DNA of 64,000 bases, taken from contig CAKSWU010000006.1 of the NCBI GenBank assembly GCA_934513205.1, positions 21,827-85,826 on the forward strand, in the 5' to 3' direction. This DNA comes from an uncultured Faecalibacterium sp. (GTDB lineage: Bacteria; Bacillota; Clostridia; Oscillospirales; Ruminococcaceae). The notes beneath the pieces are model-generated. The model saw only the letters and a program-made list of their open reading frames with translations. It was not told where the DNA came from and ran no database searches. Shown in pieces: positions 23,580 to 32,616 of the stretch; positions within the stretch are counted from its first letter, which is position 1; every line of letters begins with the position of its first letter. Position numbers and translations under genes: made by a program.

Positions 23580-26066
23580 ATGCAGGAACCTTCCTCCCAA
23601 AAACCAAAAGGCCGCGGCTGGCGGCTGCGCCATGCCGCCGCCCGGGACCGGCTGGACCCCGTTGTGCGGGGCCGGTGCAGCAAGCTTGCCGTCGCGGCGG
23701 TGGTGGTGGCTGCCGCCATCGTCATCCACAGTCTGTACGACGTCCAGATCGTCCATGGTGCCCAGTACCGCCAGTATGCCGCGCAGCAGCAGCTGCTGGA
23801 CACCACCATCAAGGCCACCCGCGGCGAGATCTACGACACCTCCGGCATCACGCTGGCCTCCACCAGCGTGGTGTGGACCATCTGGGCGGACCCCAGTTAC
23901 AGCAACATCCTGTACACCAGCCAGACCGCTGCTGACGGTACGGTGACCAAGACGCTGGACCCTGCCATGTGCGCAGAGGTGAGCCAGCAGCTGACCCTGC
24001 GCCTGCTGTCCGGCGACGGCGAAAGCATGGACAGCGTGGACACCTCCTCGGAGGCCTACCAGAAGCAGTACCAGACCGTATACGACGCCCTTTCCCGCAC
24101 CGACTCCGCTTATGTGACCCTTGCCACAAAGGTGAACAATGCGGTGAAGCTGTCCATTGAGCGATACGTCACCGACTTCAACAAGACCCACAAAAAGGCC
24201 ACCGACACCTCCCGCAAGGGGCGCATCTCGGTGTCCTCGGAAAAGAGCTTCCAGCGCAACTACCCCTACGGTGCCTTTGCCGCAGCGGTGCTGGGCTTTA
24301 CGGACGCGGACGGCATCGGCACCTACGGACTGGAAAAGTCCTATCAGTCCACGCTGGCGGGTGTGGATGGGCGCACCATCACCCAGCGCAACGCGGTGGG
24401 CAACGCCATCGCGGATGCCAACGCAACCACCTTTTCCGCCAAGGACGGCTCCAATCTGGTGCTGTCGCTGGATGTCAACGTGCAGGAGATCGTGGAGCGT
24501 TACCTGAACGAGGCCATCGCTGCCAACACGGTGGAGAACCGCGGCTGCGCCATCGTGATGAACGTCAAGACCGGTGCCATTCTGGCAATGGCCTCCAAGC
24601 CGGACTTCGACCCCAACGACCCGCTGGATTACAGCGCCAATCTGGCCTACCTCACCGAGCAGGTACAGGCGGAGCCGGAGCTGTACACCCTGTACAAAAA
24701 GGACGAAAAAGGCAACTACCTCCGGGATGAGAACGGGCAGAAGATCCCGGAAGAGGAGCCGGACTACACCGGCACCTTCCGCGATATCCTGTGGAAGAAC
24801 AAGACCATCACCGAGCTGTACTACCCCGGAAGCGTGTTCAAAGTCATCACCTCTGCCATGGGCATCGACGCGGGGCTGGCAAACATCAACACCACCTTTA
24901 CCTGCAACGGTGCCTACGCGGTGGCAAAACACACCTACCACTGTGCGGGCCACAAGGCCCACGGCACCCTGACCCTTGCGGATGCACTGCGGCAAAGCTG
25001 CAACATCTACTACGTCCAGCTGGGTCAGCGCCTTGGCTCGCAGTTGTTCTACAACTACTTCGATGCCTTTGGCTTTACCTCCCGCACCGGGGTGGACCTG
25101 CCCAGCGAGACCAATTTCATGCAGTATTACAACGCCTCTCAGCTGGGCGAGGTGCAGCTGGCCTCTTCGGCCTTTGGTCAGGCCATGGCCATCACCCCGT
25201 TGCAGATGTGCACCGCCGTGGCGGCAGCCGTCAACGGCGGCTATCTGGTAACACCGCATGTGGTGGACAAGGTCACCGATGCCAACGGCAACGTCATTCA
25301 GGAAATTGGTTCCAATGTCCGCCGTCAGGTCATCAGCGAAAGCACCAGCGCCGCCATCCGTCAGATCATGGAATACGAGGTGGGCAACGGCACCGGCGGC
25401 GGCAAATATGCCTATGTGTCCGGCTACCGCATCGGCGGCAAGTCCGGCACGTCCGAGCAGCTGAACATGGACCGACGCGCCGACGGCGACTATAAAAAAG
25501 TGGCGTCGTTTGCGGCGGTCCTGCCCGCCGATGACCCCGAGATCATCGTCTATGTGATGCTGGACGACCCCAACAACGCCCGCACGGACTATTCCTCACT
25601 GCTGGCAGCGCCCGTCGTGGGCAATATCATCAGTGAGGTCGCGCCCTATCTGGGCATCGCCACCGATGGCGAGGACCGCAGTCAGACGGAGGTCACGGTG
25701 CCGAACCTTGTGGGCACCGAGTGGAGCAACGCACAGGTGCAACTGAACATCAAGGGTCTGAAGCATCAGCTGGCAGAGAGCACCACAGACCAGACTGCAG
25801 CGGCAGTCACCTATCAGTACCCCCACGCCGGCGCCAAGGTGGCTTACGGCACCACCGTTTACCTGTATACCGACACCTATGAGGGCCGCCATACCGAGGT
25901 ACCGGACGTCACCGGCAAGAGCGCAGACTTTGCCCGGCAGATGCTGTCGGCGGCGGGCCTGAATTGCGTGGTGGAAGGCGATGCCAACGCCACCGTGCAG
26001 ACCCAGAGCGCAGACCCGGGCACCAGCGTGCAGCGGGGCAGCATCATCACCATCACCTGCGGGTGA
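23580..26066 (+). CDS. ftsI: class B penicillin-binding protein with two PASTA domains
   Basis: This 828-residue peptidoglycan transpeptidase (PBP2x/SpoVD/FtsI type) has one N-terminal membrane helix (about residues 35-52), a dimerisation region, then the transpeptidase domain with SVFK (active Ser, about residue 420), SCN and KSGT motifs. Two PASTA domains close the protein (about 692-828, TVPNLVGTEWSNAQ... and EVPDVTGKSADFARQ...). PASTA domains bind muropeptides or the septal machinery. It is the FtsW partner encoded in the same cluster. Name is by position; pbpB/spoVD is equally apt. Confidence 0.92.
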   Translation: MQEPSSQKPKGRGWRLRHAAARDRLDPVVRGRCSKLAVAAVVVAAAIVIHSLYDVQIVHGAQYRQYAAQQQLLDTTIKATRGEIYDTSGITLASTSVVWTIWADPSYSNILYTSQTAADGTVTKTLDPAMCAEVSQQLTLRLLSGDGESMDSVDTSSEAYQKQYQTVYDALSRTDSAYVTLATKVNNAVKLSIERYVTDFNKTHKKATDTSRKGRISVSSEKSFQRNYPYGAFAAAVLGFTDADGIGTYGLEKSYQSTLAGVDGRTITQRNAVGNAIADANATTFSAKDGSNLVLSLDVNVQEIVERYLNEAIAANTVENRGCAIVMNVKTGAILAMASKPDFDPNDPLDYSANLAYLTEQVQAEPELYTLYKKDEKGNYLRDENGQKIPEEEPDYTGTFRDILWKNKTITELYYPGSVFKVITSAMGIDAGLANINTTFTCNGAYAVAKHTYHCAGHKAHGTLTLADALRQSCNIYYVQLGQRLGSQLFYNYFDAFGFTSRTGVDLPSETNFMQYYNASQLGEVQLASSAFGQAMAITPLQMCTAVAAAVNGGYLVTPHVVDKVTDANGNVIQEIGSNVRRQVISESTSAAIRQIMEYEVGNGTGGGKYAYVSGYRIGGKSGTSEQLNMDRRADGDYKKVASFAAVLPADDPEIIVYVMLDDPNNARTDYSSLLAAPVVGNIISEVAPYLGIATDGEDRSQTEVTVPNLVGTEWSNAQVQLNIKGLKHQLAESTTDQTAAAVTYQYPHAGAKVAYGTTVYLYTDTYEGRHTEVPDVTGKSADFARQMLSAAGLNCVVEGDANATVQTQSADPGTSVQRGSIITITCG

Positions 26067-26163
26067 GACAGCTTTTTGGCATCTTCGACCAAGGCTTTCC
26101 ATGTGCTGTATGGAAGTGCCGGATGAGGGTGCAGCATTCAATAGAACGAGAGGGGATAAAACG

Positions 26164-27546
26164 ATGGAAAAGATCCATGCAAGCAAGCTTCTGGCAGGGC
26201 TGGTGCCTGCCGGTGCGTTGACCTGCGACCCGGAGGTGGAGCTTGTCACCACCGACAGCCGCGAGGTGTGCCCGGGCTGCATTTTTGTGGCCTTTCCGGG
26301 CGAACGATTCGACGGACACGACTTTGCGGCAAAGGCACTGGAGAACGGTGCTGCCTTTGTGGTGGTGAATCACCCGGTGGAGGGCTTGCCTGCCGAAAAG
26401 ACGGTCCTGTGCCCGGATAGCTACCACGCCATGATGGTCATGGGTGCCAACTACCGCAGCCAGTACCACCCCAAAATGGTGGGCGTGACCGGCAGTGTGG
26501 GCAAGACCACCACCAAGCAGATGACCTATGCCGCCCTGAGCGGCTTTGGCGAGACCATCAAGACCGAGGGCAACCAGAACAACGAGCTGGGCATGCCCCG
26601 CACCTTGATGCGCATTGGCAGCAAAACGGAATATGCGGTCATCGAGATGGGCATGAGCCACGCCGGAGAGATCGACCGGCTGGCGCGGGCAGCCCGCCCG
26701 GATGTGGGCATCATCACCTGCATCGGGGTGTCGCATATCGGCAATCTGGGCAGCCAGGAGAACATCTGCAAGGCAAAGCTGGAGATCTGCGCGGGTCTGC
26801 CGCAGGGCGCACCGCTGGTGCTGAACTACGACGATCCCTTCCTGCGCAAGGCAGCACTGCCGGGCCATGTGCACCCGGTGTGGTTCAGTCTGGAGGACGA
26901 GGGAGCCGATGTGTGCGCCCTGTCCATCCGGCAGGAGACCGATGGCATGAGTTTTGTGCTGGAGGATCAGGAGCACGGCACCTTTGTGGTGAAGATCCCC
27001 GCCATGGGACGGCATAACGTAGCCAATGCACTGGCTGCCTACTGCGCCGCCACCCGTCTGGGCTGTGACCCGAAGGGGGTCATCCGGGGCCTTTCCAACT
27101 TTGAGCAGACCGGACGCCGTCAGAAAGTGGTCCGCAGCAAGGGAATGACCGTCATCGAGGACTGCTACAACGCCAACCCCGACAGCATGAAGGCTGCGCT
27201 GGCCATGTTCCGGGAATTTCCCGCCAAGCGCCGGTTTGCCCTGCTGGGCGATATGCTGGAACTGGGCGAGCTGAGCCGCGAAGCGCACGAAGAGCTGGGA
27301 CGCCTTGCCGCCGAGAGCAGGCTGGATTGTCTGGTGACCTACGGCGAGCAGACAATGCGCACCGCCGTGGTGGCGGCCGCCAAGGGCCTCAAGACCATCC
27401 ACGCCGACACCTACCGTGAGGCTGCGGATGCCCTGCTGGCCCGCATGGAGCCGGGCGATGCCCTGCTGGTAAAAGCCAGTCACGGCATGGCACTGGAAAA
27501 GGTGCTGGAAATTTTTTACGCAGAGCAGAAAGATGTCAAAGAATAA
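26164..27546 (+). CDS. murF: UDP-MurNAc-tripeptide D-alanyl-D-alanine ligase
   Basis: This 460-residue Mur ligase adds D-Ala-D-Ala to UDP-MurNAc-tripeptide with ATP. VTGSVGKTTTKQMTYAAL is the P-loop, TEGNQNNELGMPRTLM the conserved acceptor region, and MGRHNVANALAAY and EDCYNANPDSMKAAL the C-terminal Mur signatures. The ATG at 26164 is selected because GAGAGGGG precedes it. It lies 97 bases after the PBP gene. Confidence 0.94.
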   Translation: MEKIHASKLLAGLVPAGALTCDPEVELVTTDSREVCPGCIFVAFPGERFDGHDFAAKALENGAAFVVVNHPVEGLPAEKTVLCPDSYHAMMVMGANYRSQYHPKMVGVTGSVGKTTTKQMTYAALSGFGETIKTEGNQNNELGMPRTLMRIGSKTEYAVIEMGMSHAGEIDRLARAARPDVGIITCIGVSHIGNLGSQENICKAKLEICAGLPQGAPLVLNYDDPFLRKAALPGHVHPVWFSLEDEGADVCALSIRQETDGMSFVLEDQEHGTFVVKIPAMGRHNVANALAAYCAATRLGCDPKGVIRGLSNFEQTGRRQKVVRSKGMTVIEDCYNANPDSMKAALAMFREFPAKRRFALLGDMLELGELSREAHEELGRLAAESRLDCLVTYGEQTMRTAVVAAAKGLKTIHADTYREAADALLARMEPGDALLVKASHGMALEKVLEIFYAEQKDVKE

Positions 27547-27573
27547 CTCTTTGGCAAAATTGGAGACGGTAAG

Positions 27574-28575
27574 ATGATTCGTTTCGCCTTGATCGCTGCA
27601 TCGGTGCTGGGGTTTGCACTGACGGCAGCACTGGGCAATCTGATGGTCCCGCTGCTGCGGGAGCTGGAGCGCACAGTGCGGGGGCAGGACCCGGAAGAAA
27701 AACAGCCCGATCCGGTGCCGGTCCCGGCACTGGGCGGTCTGTGCCTGATGGTGGGCACGCTGGCGGCTGTGGGTGTGGGCTGGGTGGCAGCCTGCGCGGC
27801 GCAGCCCTCGCTGCTGGGGGACGATGCAGACCTGATGTTCCGGCTGCTGACGGCGCTTGTGGGCGCACTGGCCTTTGGCGGCATCGGTCTGGCAGACGAT
27901 CTGGCGCGGGTGCGCAGCCGGGCGGGCCTTGGCCTGCGGCGCGGCACCCGCCTTGGGCTGGAAGCAGCAGCGTCTGCCGTGGTGCTGGGCCTGCTGGCAA
28001 AAAACGGCTGCCTGACCCCGGGGCTGATCCTGCCCGGAGCCGGCTATGTGCAGCTGGCGGCAGCCCCGCTGCTGTGGGGCGCACTGCTGGTGGCACTGGC
28101 AGAGTGCGGGCGCGCCGCCGACGGAGCCGACGGCACCGTGTGCGGTGCAGCCTTTGTGTCCATGCTGGGGCTGATGATCCTGGAGACCCGGCTGGGCTGG
28201 TTCCCGCTGGCGGTGCTCCCGGCGGCGCTGGCAGGGGCGCTGATGGCGTTTCTGCTGTGGAACTTCCCGCCGGCAAAGCTGTACCCCGGCCGATGCGGCT
28301 GCCTGTTCCTGACCGGTGCACTGGGCTGCATCCCTCTGTGCATGGGCTGCGGGGAGCTGGCGCTGCCGCTGGCACTGCCCTTCTGGGCAGAGGGCGGCAT
28401 GGTGGTGCTGCAGATCCTGAGCTTCCGCCTGACCGGGAAGGCACTGTTTTGCACTGCACCGCTGCACCGCTGGCTGAAAAAGCGCAGTGCCGGTGCCGTG
28501 AACATTTTTTACAGCCTGTGCGCACTGAGCGTGTGCGGGCTGGCGCTGGCGATGGGGCTGGCGCGCTGGGCCTGA
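27574..28575 (+). CDS. mraY: MraY-like membrane protein with altered active site
   Basis: This 333-residue polytopic protein (about ten hydrophobic segments) aligns with MraY, which makes lipid I on the cytoplasmic face. Kept: PVPALGGL near the N-terminus, the adjacent Asp pair D108-D109 (GIGLADDLARV), a DGADG loop, NFPPAK and GKALFCTAPLH. Changed: the invariant Asp of the MGDxGS motif is R240 (PGRCGC), and the HHH/HHE region is H298-R299-W300. Either a highly diverged enzyme or a paralogue that has lost the reaction; the gene symbol records homology and position only. Confidence 0.75.
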   Translation: MIRFALIAASVLGFALTAALGNLMVPLLRELERTVRGQDPEEKQPDPVPVPALGGLCLMVGTLAAVGVGWVAACAAQPSLLGDDADLMFRLLTALVGALAFGGIGLADDLARVRSRAGLGLRRGTRLGLEAAASAVVLGLLAKNGCLTPGLILPGAGYVQLAAAPLLWGALLVALAECGRAADGADGTVCGAAFVSMLGLMILETRLGWFPLAVLPAALAGALMAFLLWNFPPAKLYPGRCGCLFLTGALGCIPLCMGCGELALPLALPFWAEGGMVVLQILSFRLTGKALFCTAPLHRWLKKRSAGAVNIFYSLCALSVCGLALAMGLARWA

Positions 28576-28609
28576 GGCCCGGAAACTGAGACTGAGGGGA
28601 GAAAAGCAG

Positions 28610-29923
28610 ATGGCGACCATCCGCAGAAAACACAAAGAGCCGCTGCGCCTGCTGCAGAAAGACCCGGGACCGTGGTCCCGGCTGATGATCGACTGGCTGG
28701 CAACGCTGGCAGTCATTATGGTGTTCGGCCTTGTGATGCTGTTCAGCGCAAGCTATACCACCGGGTATCTGCGCATGGGCGACAGCTTCCACTACATCAA
28801 GCAGCAGGCCCTGTGCATGCTGATCGGGCTGGGCTGCATGTTCGTGATGAGCTATGTGGACCACCGCGTCCTGCGCAAGCTGGTGGGGGTGGGCTACATC
28901 GTGGTGCTGGTCATGCTGGCTGTCACCCTGACCATGGCACCCCTGAACGGCTGCCGCCGCTGGATCCGCTTTGGCGGGTTTACGCTGCAGTCCTCGGAGG
29001 TGGCAAAGCTGGAAATGATCCTGCTGTCGTCTCATCTGGCAGCAAAGGCACCGCAGATCGAAAAATACGACCCGGCCCGCCGGACGGCGGTGCCGCTGCG
29101 CACATGGTTCCATGTGCGGGTGTGGAAGCAGCTGGTGCTGCCGGTGCTGCCGCTTGTGCCGGTGATCCTGCTGCTGGCGCTGGAGCCGCACATGTCCGGC
29201 ATCGTGCTGACGGTGGCGGTGGTGGGCACCATCCTGCTGCTGTCCGGCAGCGGCGGCGTCCTGACATGGATCGGCGCGGGCACTGCGGGTTTTCTGCTGG
29301 AAACGCTGCTGTCCCATGTGGACTCCATCCCCTATCTGCAGGACCGGCTGGACGGCTGGACGCAGGACCTGAGCAAGATGACCGACCAGACCGTGCAGAG
29401 CCTGTATGCCATCGGCTCCGGCGGGCTGAAGGGACTGGGCCTTGGCAACAGCGTGGAAAAGCAGCTCTGGCTGCCCGAAAGCACCAACGACTTTATCTTC
29501 AGCGTAGTGTGCGAGGAGCTGGGCTTCATCGGCGCGGTGCTCATCATCGTGCTGTTCGTGCTGCTCATTGTTCAGGGGCTGTGGATCGCCTACCGGGCCG
29601 AGAACCTGTACTGCACCATGGTGGGCATCGGCATCATGGCACAGATCGCGTGGCAGGTGTTCTGCAACATCGCCGTGGTCACCAACACCCTGCCCAACAC
29701 CGGCATCAGCCTGCCCTTTTTCTCGTCCGGCGGCACCAGTCTGATCCTGCTGCTGGCAGAAATGGGCATCATGGTGAACATCGGGCGCAACGGCGAACGC
29801 GCTGCCCGGCAGCGGGAGGCGGCCCGTGTCCAGCGCGAAGCGGACCACGTCCGCAAAGAACAGGAGCGTGCGGGCAAGACCATTGATCTGGAACAGGCCC
29901 GCCGTGCCCGGGGCGAGTGGTGA
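28610..29923 (+). CDS. ftsW: SEDS peptidoglycan polymerase FtsW
   Basis: This 437-residue SEDS protein has about ten membrane segments and the family blocks GCRRWIRFGGFTLQSSEVAK, ESTNDFIFSVVCEELGFIGA and TNTLPNTGISLPFFSSGGTSL. It polymerises lipid II glycans at the septum with its class B PBP. After the last membrane helix a highly charged helical tail of about 55 residues (RAARQREAARVQREAD...) extends into the cytoplasm, longer than in many FtsW proteins. GGGGAGAAAAGCAG precedes the ATG. Confidence 0.93.
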   Translation: MATIRRKHKEPLRLLQKDPGPWSRLMIDWLATLAVIMVFGLVMLFSASYTTGYLRMGDSFHYIKQQALCMLIGLGCMFVMSYVDHRVLRKLVGVGYIVVLVMLAVTLTMAPLNGCRRWIRFGGFTLQSSEVAKLEMILLSSHLAAKAPQIEKYDPARRTAVPLRTWFHVRVWKQLVLPVLPLVPVILLLALEPHMSGIVLTVAVVGTILLLSGSGGVLTWIGAGTAGFLLETLLSHVDSIPYLQDRLDGWTQDLSKMTDQTVQSLYAIGSGGLKGLGLGNSVEKQLWLPESTNDFIFSVVCEELGFIGAVLIIVLFVLLIVQGLWIAYRAENLYCTMVGIGIMAQIAWQVFCNIAVVTNTLPNTGISLPFFSSGGTSLILLLAEMGIMVNIGRNGERAARQREAARVQREADHVRKEQERAGKTIDLEQARRARGEW

Positions 29924-29976
29924 GCACCGCCGCCCGAAGCGGGAAAGATAAAACATGACCTGAAGGAGGAATCAAC

Positions 29977-31104
29977 ATGCGTGTTCTCATCGCAGCCGGC
30001 GGCACTGCCGGTCATATCAACCCGGCACTTGCCATTGCAGGTGCCATCAAAAAGGCAGACCCGTCTGCCGAGATCCATTTTGCAGGCCGGAAGGAGGGCA
30101 TGGAGTACCGTCTGGTCACGCAGGCGGGCTACCCCTTCCATCACATCGAGATCACCGGTTTCCAGCGCAGGCTGAGCCTGCACAACATCAAGCGCAACAT
30201 CATCACTCTGTGGAATCTGGCACTCTCCGGCCCCAAGGCCAAGGCCATGATGAAGCAGCTCAGGCCCGACCTTGTCATCGGCTGCGGCGGCTATGTGTCC
30301 GGCCCGGTGGTGCGCTGCGCCGCCAAAATGGGCATCCACACCGCCATCCATGAGCAGAACGCCTTTCCCGGCGTCACCAACAAGCTGCTGGCCCCGGATG
30401 TGGACATCGTGTTTGCTGCTGTGCCCGCCGCCGTGGAAAAGCTGGGCGCACCGGACAAGACCCTTGTGGTGGGCAACCCCGTGCGTCCGGAGGTGTTCAC
30501 CAAGGCGCAGCAGCGGGATGCCATCCGTGCACAGCTGGGGGCGGGGGACCGCACGGTCATCCTGTCCTTTGGCGGCAGTCTGGGTGCCCGCCGCATCAAC
30601 GAGGTGGTGGCAGACCTGTGCGCATGGGAACAGCACCAGCACAAGCCGGTGCTGCATCTGCACGCCACCGGACAGTACGGGGTGCAGCTGTTTGAGCAGC
30701 TGCAGACTGAAAAAGGCTTTGCCCCCGGCGACAGCCTTGTGGTGAAGGAATACATCAACAACATGCCGGAGCTGCTGGCGGCGGCAGACCTTGTCATCAG
30801 CCGCGCCGGTGCGCTGACGCTGGCAGAACTGGAGGCCGTGGGCCGCGCTGCGGTGCTGATCCCCAGCCCCAATGTGGCGGAAAATCATCAGTATTTCAAC
30901 GCCATGGAGCTGCAGAAGGCCGGTGCCGCCGTGGTCATCGAGGAAAAAGACCTGACCGGCGAAACGCTGGTGCAGACCGTGTCCGGACTGCTGGAACAGC
31001 CCGGCAAGCTGGCACAGATGGGCCAAAATGCCCGCAGCCTGTCGGTGGACGACAGTCTGGACCGCATTGCAACGGCTCTGATGGAACTGGTGCACAAGCA
31101 CTGA
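29977..31104 (+). CDS. murG: UDP-GlcNAc:lipid I N-acetylglucosaminyltransferase
   Basis: This 375-residue GT28 glycosyltransferase converts lipid I to lipid II at the inner membrane face. The N-terminal AAGGTAGHINPALAIA is the glycine-rich lipid-binding loop, IHEQNAFPGVTNKLL the acceptor segment, and SFGGSLGARRIN with SRAGALTLAELEAVGRAAVLIPSP the UDP-GlcNAc site. GAAGGAGG precedes the ATG at 29977. Confidence 0.96.
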   Translation: MRVLIAAGGTAGHINPALAIAGAIKKADPSAEIHFAGRKEGMEYRLVTQAGYPFHHIEITGFQRRLSLHNIKRNIITLWNLALSGPKAKAMMKQLRPDLVIGCGGYVSGPVVRCAAKMGIHTAIHEQNAFPGVTNKLLAPDVDIVFAAVPAAVEKLGAPDKTLVVGNPVRPEVFTKAQQRDAIRAQLGAGDRTVILSFGGSLGARRINEVVADLCAWEQHQHKPVLHLHATGQYGVQLFEQLQTEKGFAPGDSLVVKEYINNMPELLAAADLVISRAGALTLAELEAVGRAAVLIPSPNVAENHQYFNAMELQKAGAAVVIEEKDLTGETLVQTVSGLLEQPGKLAQMGQNARSLSVDDSLDRIATALMELVHKH

Positions 31105-31135
31105 GGCGGAACAAAACGAAAAGGAGGTGCAAACC

Positions 31136-32593
31136 ATGCAGCAAAACCGTGGAAACAACGGCAATTTCTATGATCTGAGGCGGGAGATGCAGCATCCTTC
31201 GGCACCTTCCCGCAACAGCGGCGAGAGCCGCTACGGTTTCAACGGCGAGCCGCTGAGCTTCAAGCCGGACCGTGCATCCAACGGCACGGTCCGCCGCACC
31301 CGCACCGACAACAGCATCGAGTTCCCCTCGCAGCCCCGGACCGTGCAGCAGGGCAGCGTCCCGCGCCGCGCGCCCGCGCAGGGCAGCCGCCCGCAGAGCG
31401 GAAAAAAGCGCAGGGTGCAGGGCAGCCGAAAGGGCACACCCCCCCGGAACGCCCGCGCCGCGGACCGGCAGCAAAGCCGGAACCGGCGCCTGCGTCCGGC
31501 TGCGCAGGACCGGGACCCGGTGCGGCGGGAAAGCCGGAAGAAGCGCCGGATGACCCAGGCTGCCATCCGGCGGCGGCGCCGGATGCGGAAGCTGTTTACG
31601 CTGGTCACGCTGCTGGCAGTGATCGCGGCGGGGGTGTACCTGACGGCGACCATGCTGTTCCGCATTGGGACCATCGAGGTGCAGACCGCCGACGGCACTC
31701 CGGTGCAGCAGGCAGGCGGCTACACCAGCAGCCAGATCCTGCAGTCGCTGGGGGTGCAGCCGGAGCAGAACATCTTCAGCTTCTCGCCTGCCGAAAAGGC
31801 GGCAGAACTGGAGCGGCAGTATCCGCTGCTGGAATCCATCCGGGTGGAGCGGGATTACCCCAACACGGTGGTGGTAAAGGTGACCGAAGCCGTGCCCACC
31901 TACGCCATGCAGACCCAGAGCGGGTGGCTGACTCTCTCGGACAAATTCAAGATCCTTGCCTGCGGGGCAGACCAGCCGCCGGAACTCAAGACCCTTTACG
32001 GCGGCGAGCCGGTGTCCGCAGTGCCCGGCGAGCAGCTGTCCTTTGCGGCAGAGCCGGACACCTCCGGGTCGGCGTCTGCTGCGCAGACGCAGGCGGACGA
32101 CCGTCTGGCGGCGCTGGAACAGCTGAAAAACAAGCTGGAAGAATACGGGATGCTGCAGGACGTCACCCGCATCGAATTTGCGGACACCGACCAGATGGCA
32201 TTCCTGTATCAGGACCGCATCAGCGTGCTGCTGGGTACGCTGAACGATCTGGATTATAAGCTGGAGCGGACCCGCTATGTGCTGACCAACGCCGATGGAA
32301 ATAGCATCAGCGCCACCGACACCGGCGGACTGGACCTGAGCCACGTCAGTGCCTCCGGCACCACCCGGAAGTTCTATCTGGCACAGGGGCAGCCCACCCT
32401 GCCCTCCGGCTATGTGGTGCCGCCCAAGGCTGAGGAACCCGCTCCGGCAGAGGACTCTGCCGACAGCACGGAAAGCGCAGAAAGCGCGGATGCTGCCGAC
32501 ACCGCCGAACCGGCGGCTGAAACGGACACCGAGCAGCTGCCCCTGACCCACCCTGACCGCATGACGGCCAACGAAGAAGAAAACCCCATGTAA
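31136..32593 (+). CDS. ftsQ: FtsQ/DivIB-type division protein
   Basis: This 485-residue bitopic protein has a long, very basic, low-complexity cytoplasmic part (residues 1-150, rich in Arg, Ser, Gln), one membrane helix (about 155-177, TLVTLLAVIAAGVYLTATML) and an extracytoplasmic POTRA-like domain (IGTIEVQTADGTPVQ... YTSSQILQSLGV), followed by a beta domain and an acidic Ser/Ala/Glu/Asp tail (about 430-480). The ATG at 31136 follows AAGGAGGT by 7 bases; an in-frame GTG at 31127 overlaps the binding site and is rejected. Confidence 0.87.
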   Translation: MQQNRGNNGNFYDLRREMQHPSAPSRNSGESRYGFNGEPLSFKPDRASNGTVRRTRTDNSIEFPSQPRTVQQGSVPRRAPAQGSRPQSGKKRRVQGSRKGTPPRNARAADRQQSRNRRLRPAAQDRDPVRRESRKKRRMTQAAIRRRRRMRKLFTLVTLLAVIAAGVYLTATMLFRIGTIEVQTADGTPVQQAGGYTSSQILQSLGVQPEQNIFSFSPAEKAAELERQYPLLESIRVERDYPNTVVVKVTEAVPTYAMQTQSGWLTLSDKFKILACGADQPPELKTLYGGEPVSAVPGEQLSFAAEPDTSGSASAAQTQADDRLAALEQLKNKLEEYGMLQDVTRIEFADTDQMAFLYQDRISVLLGTLNDLDYKLERTRYVLTNADGNSISATDTGGLDLSHVSASGTTRKFYLAQGQPTLPSGYVVPPKAEEPAPAEDSADSTESAESADAADTAEPAAETDTEQLPLTHPDRMTANEEENPM

Positions 32594-32616
32594 AGAAGCT
32601 CTTTGGAGGAGACTGT

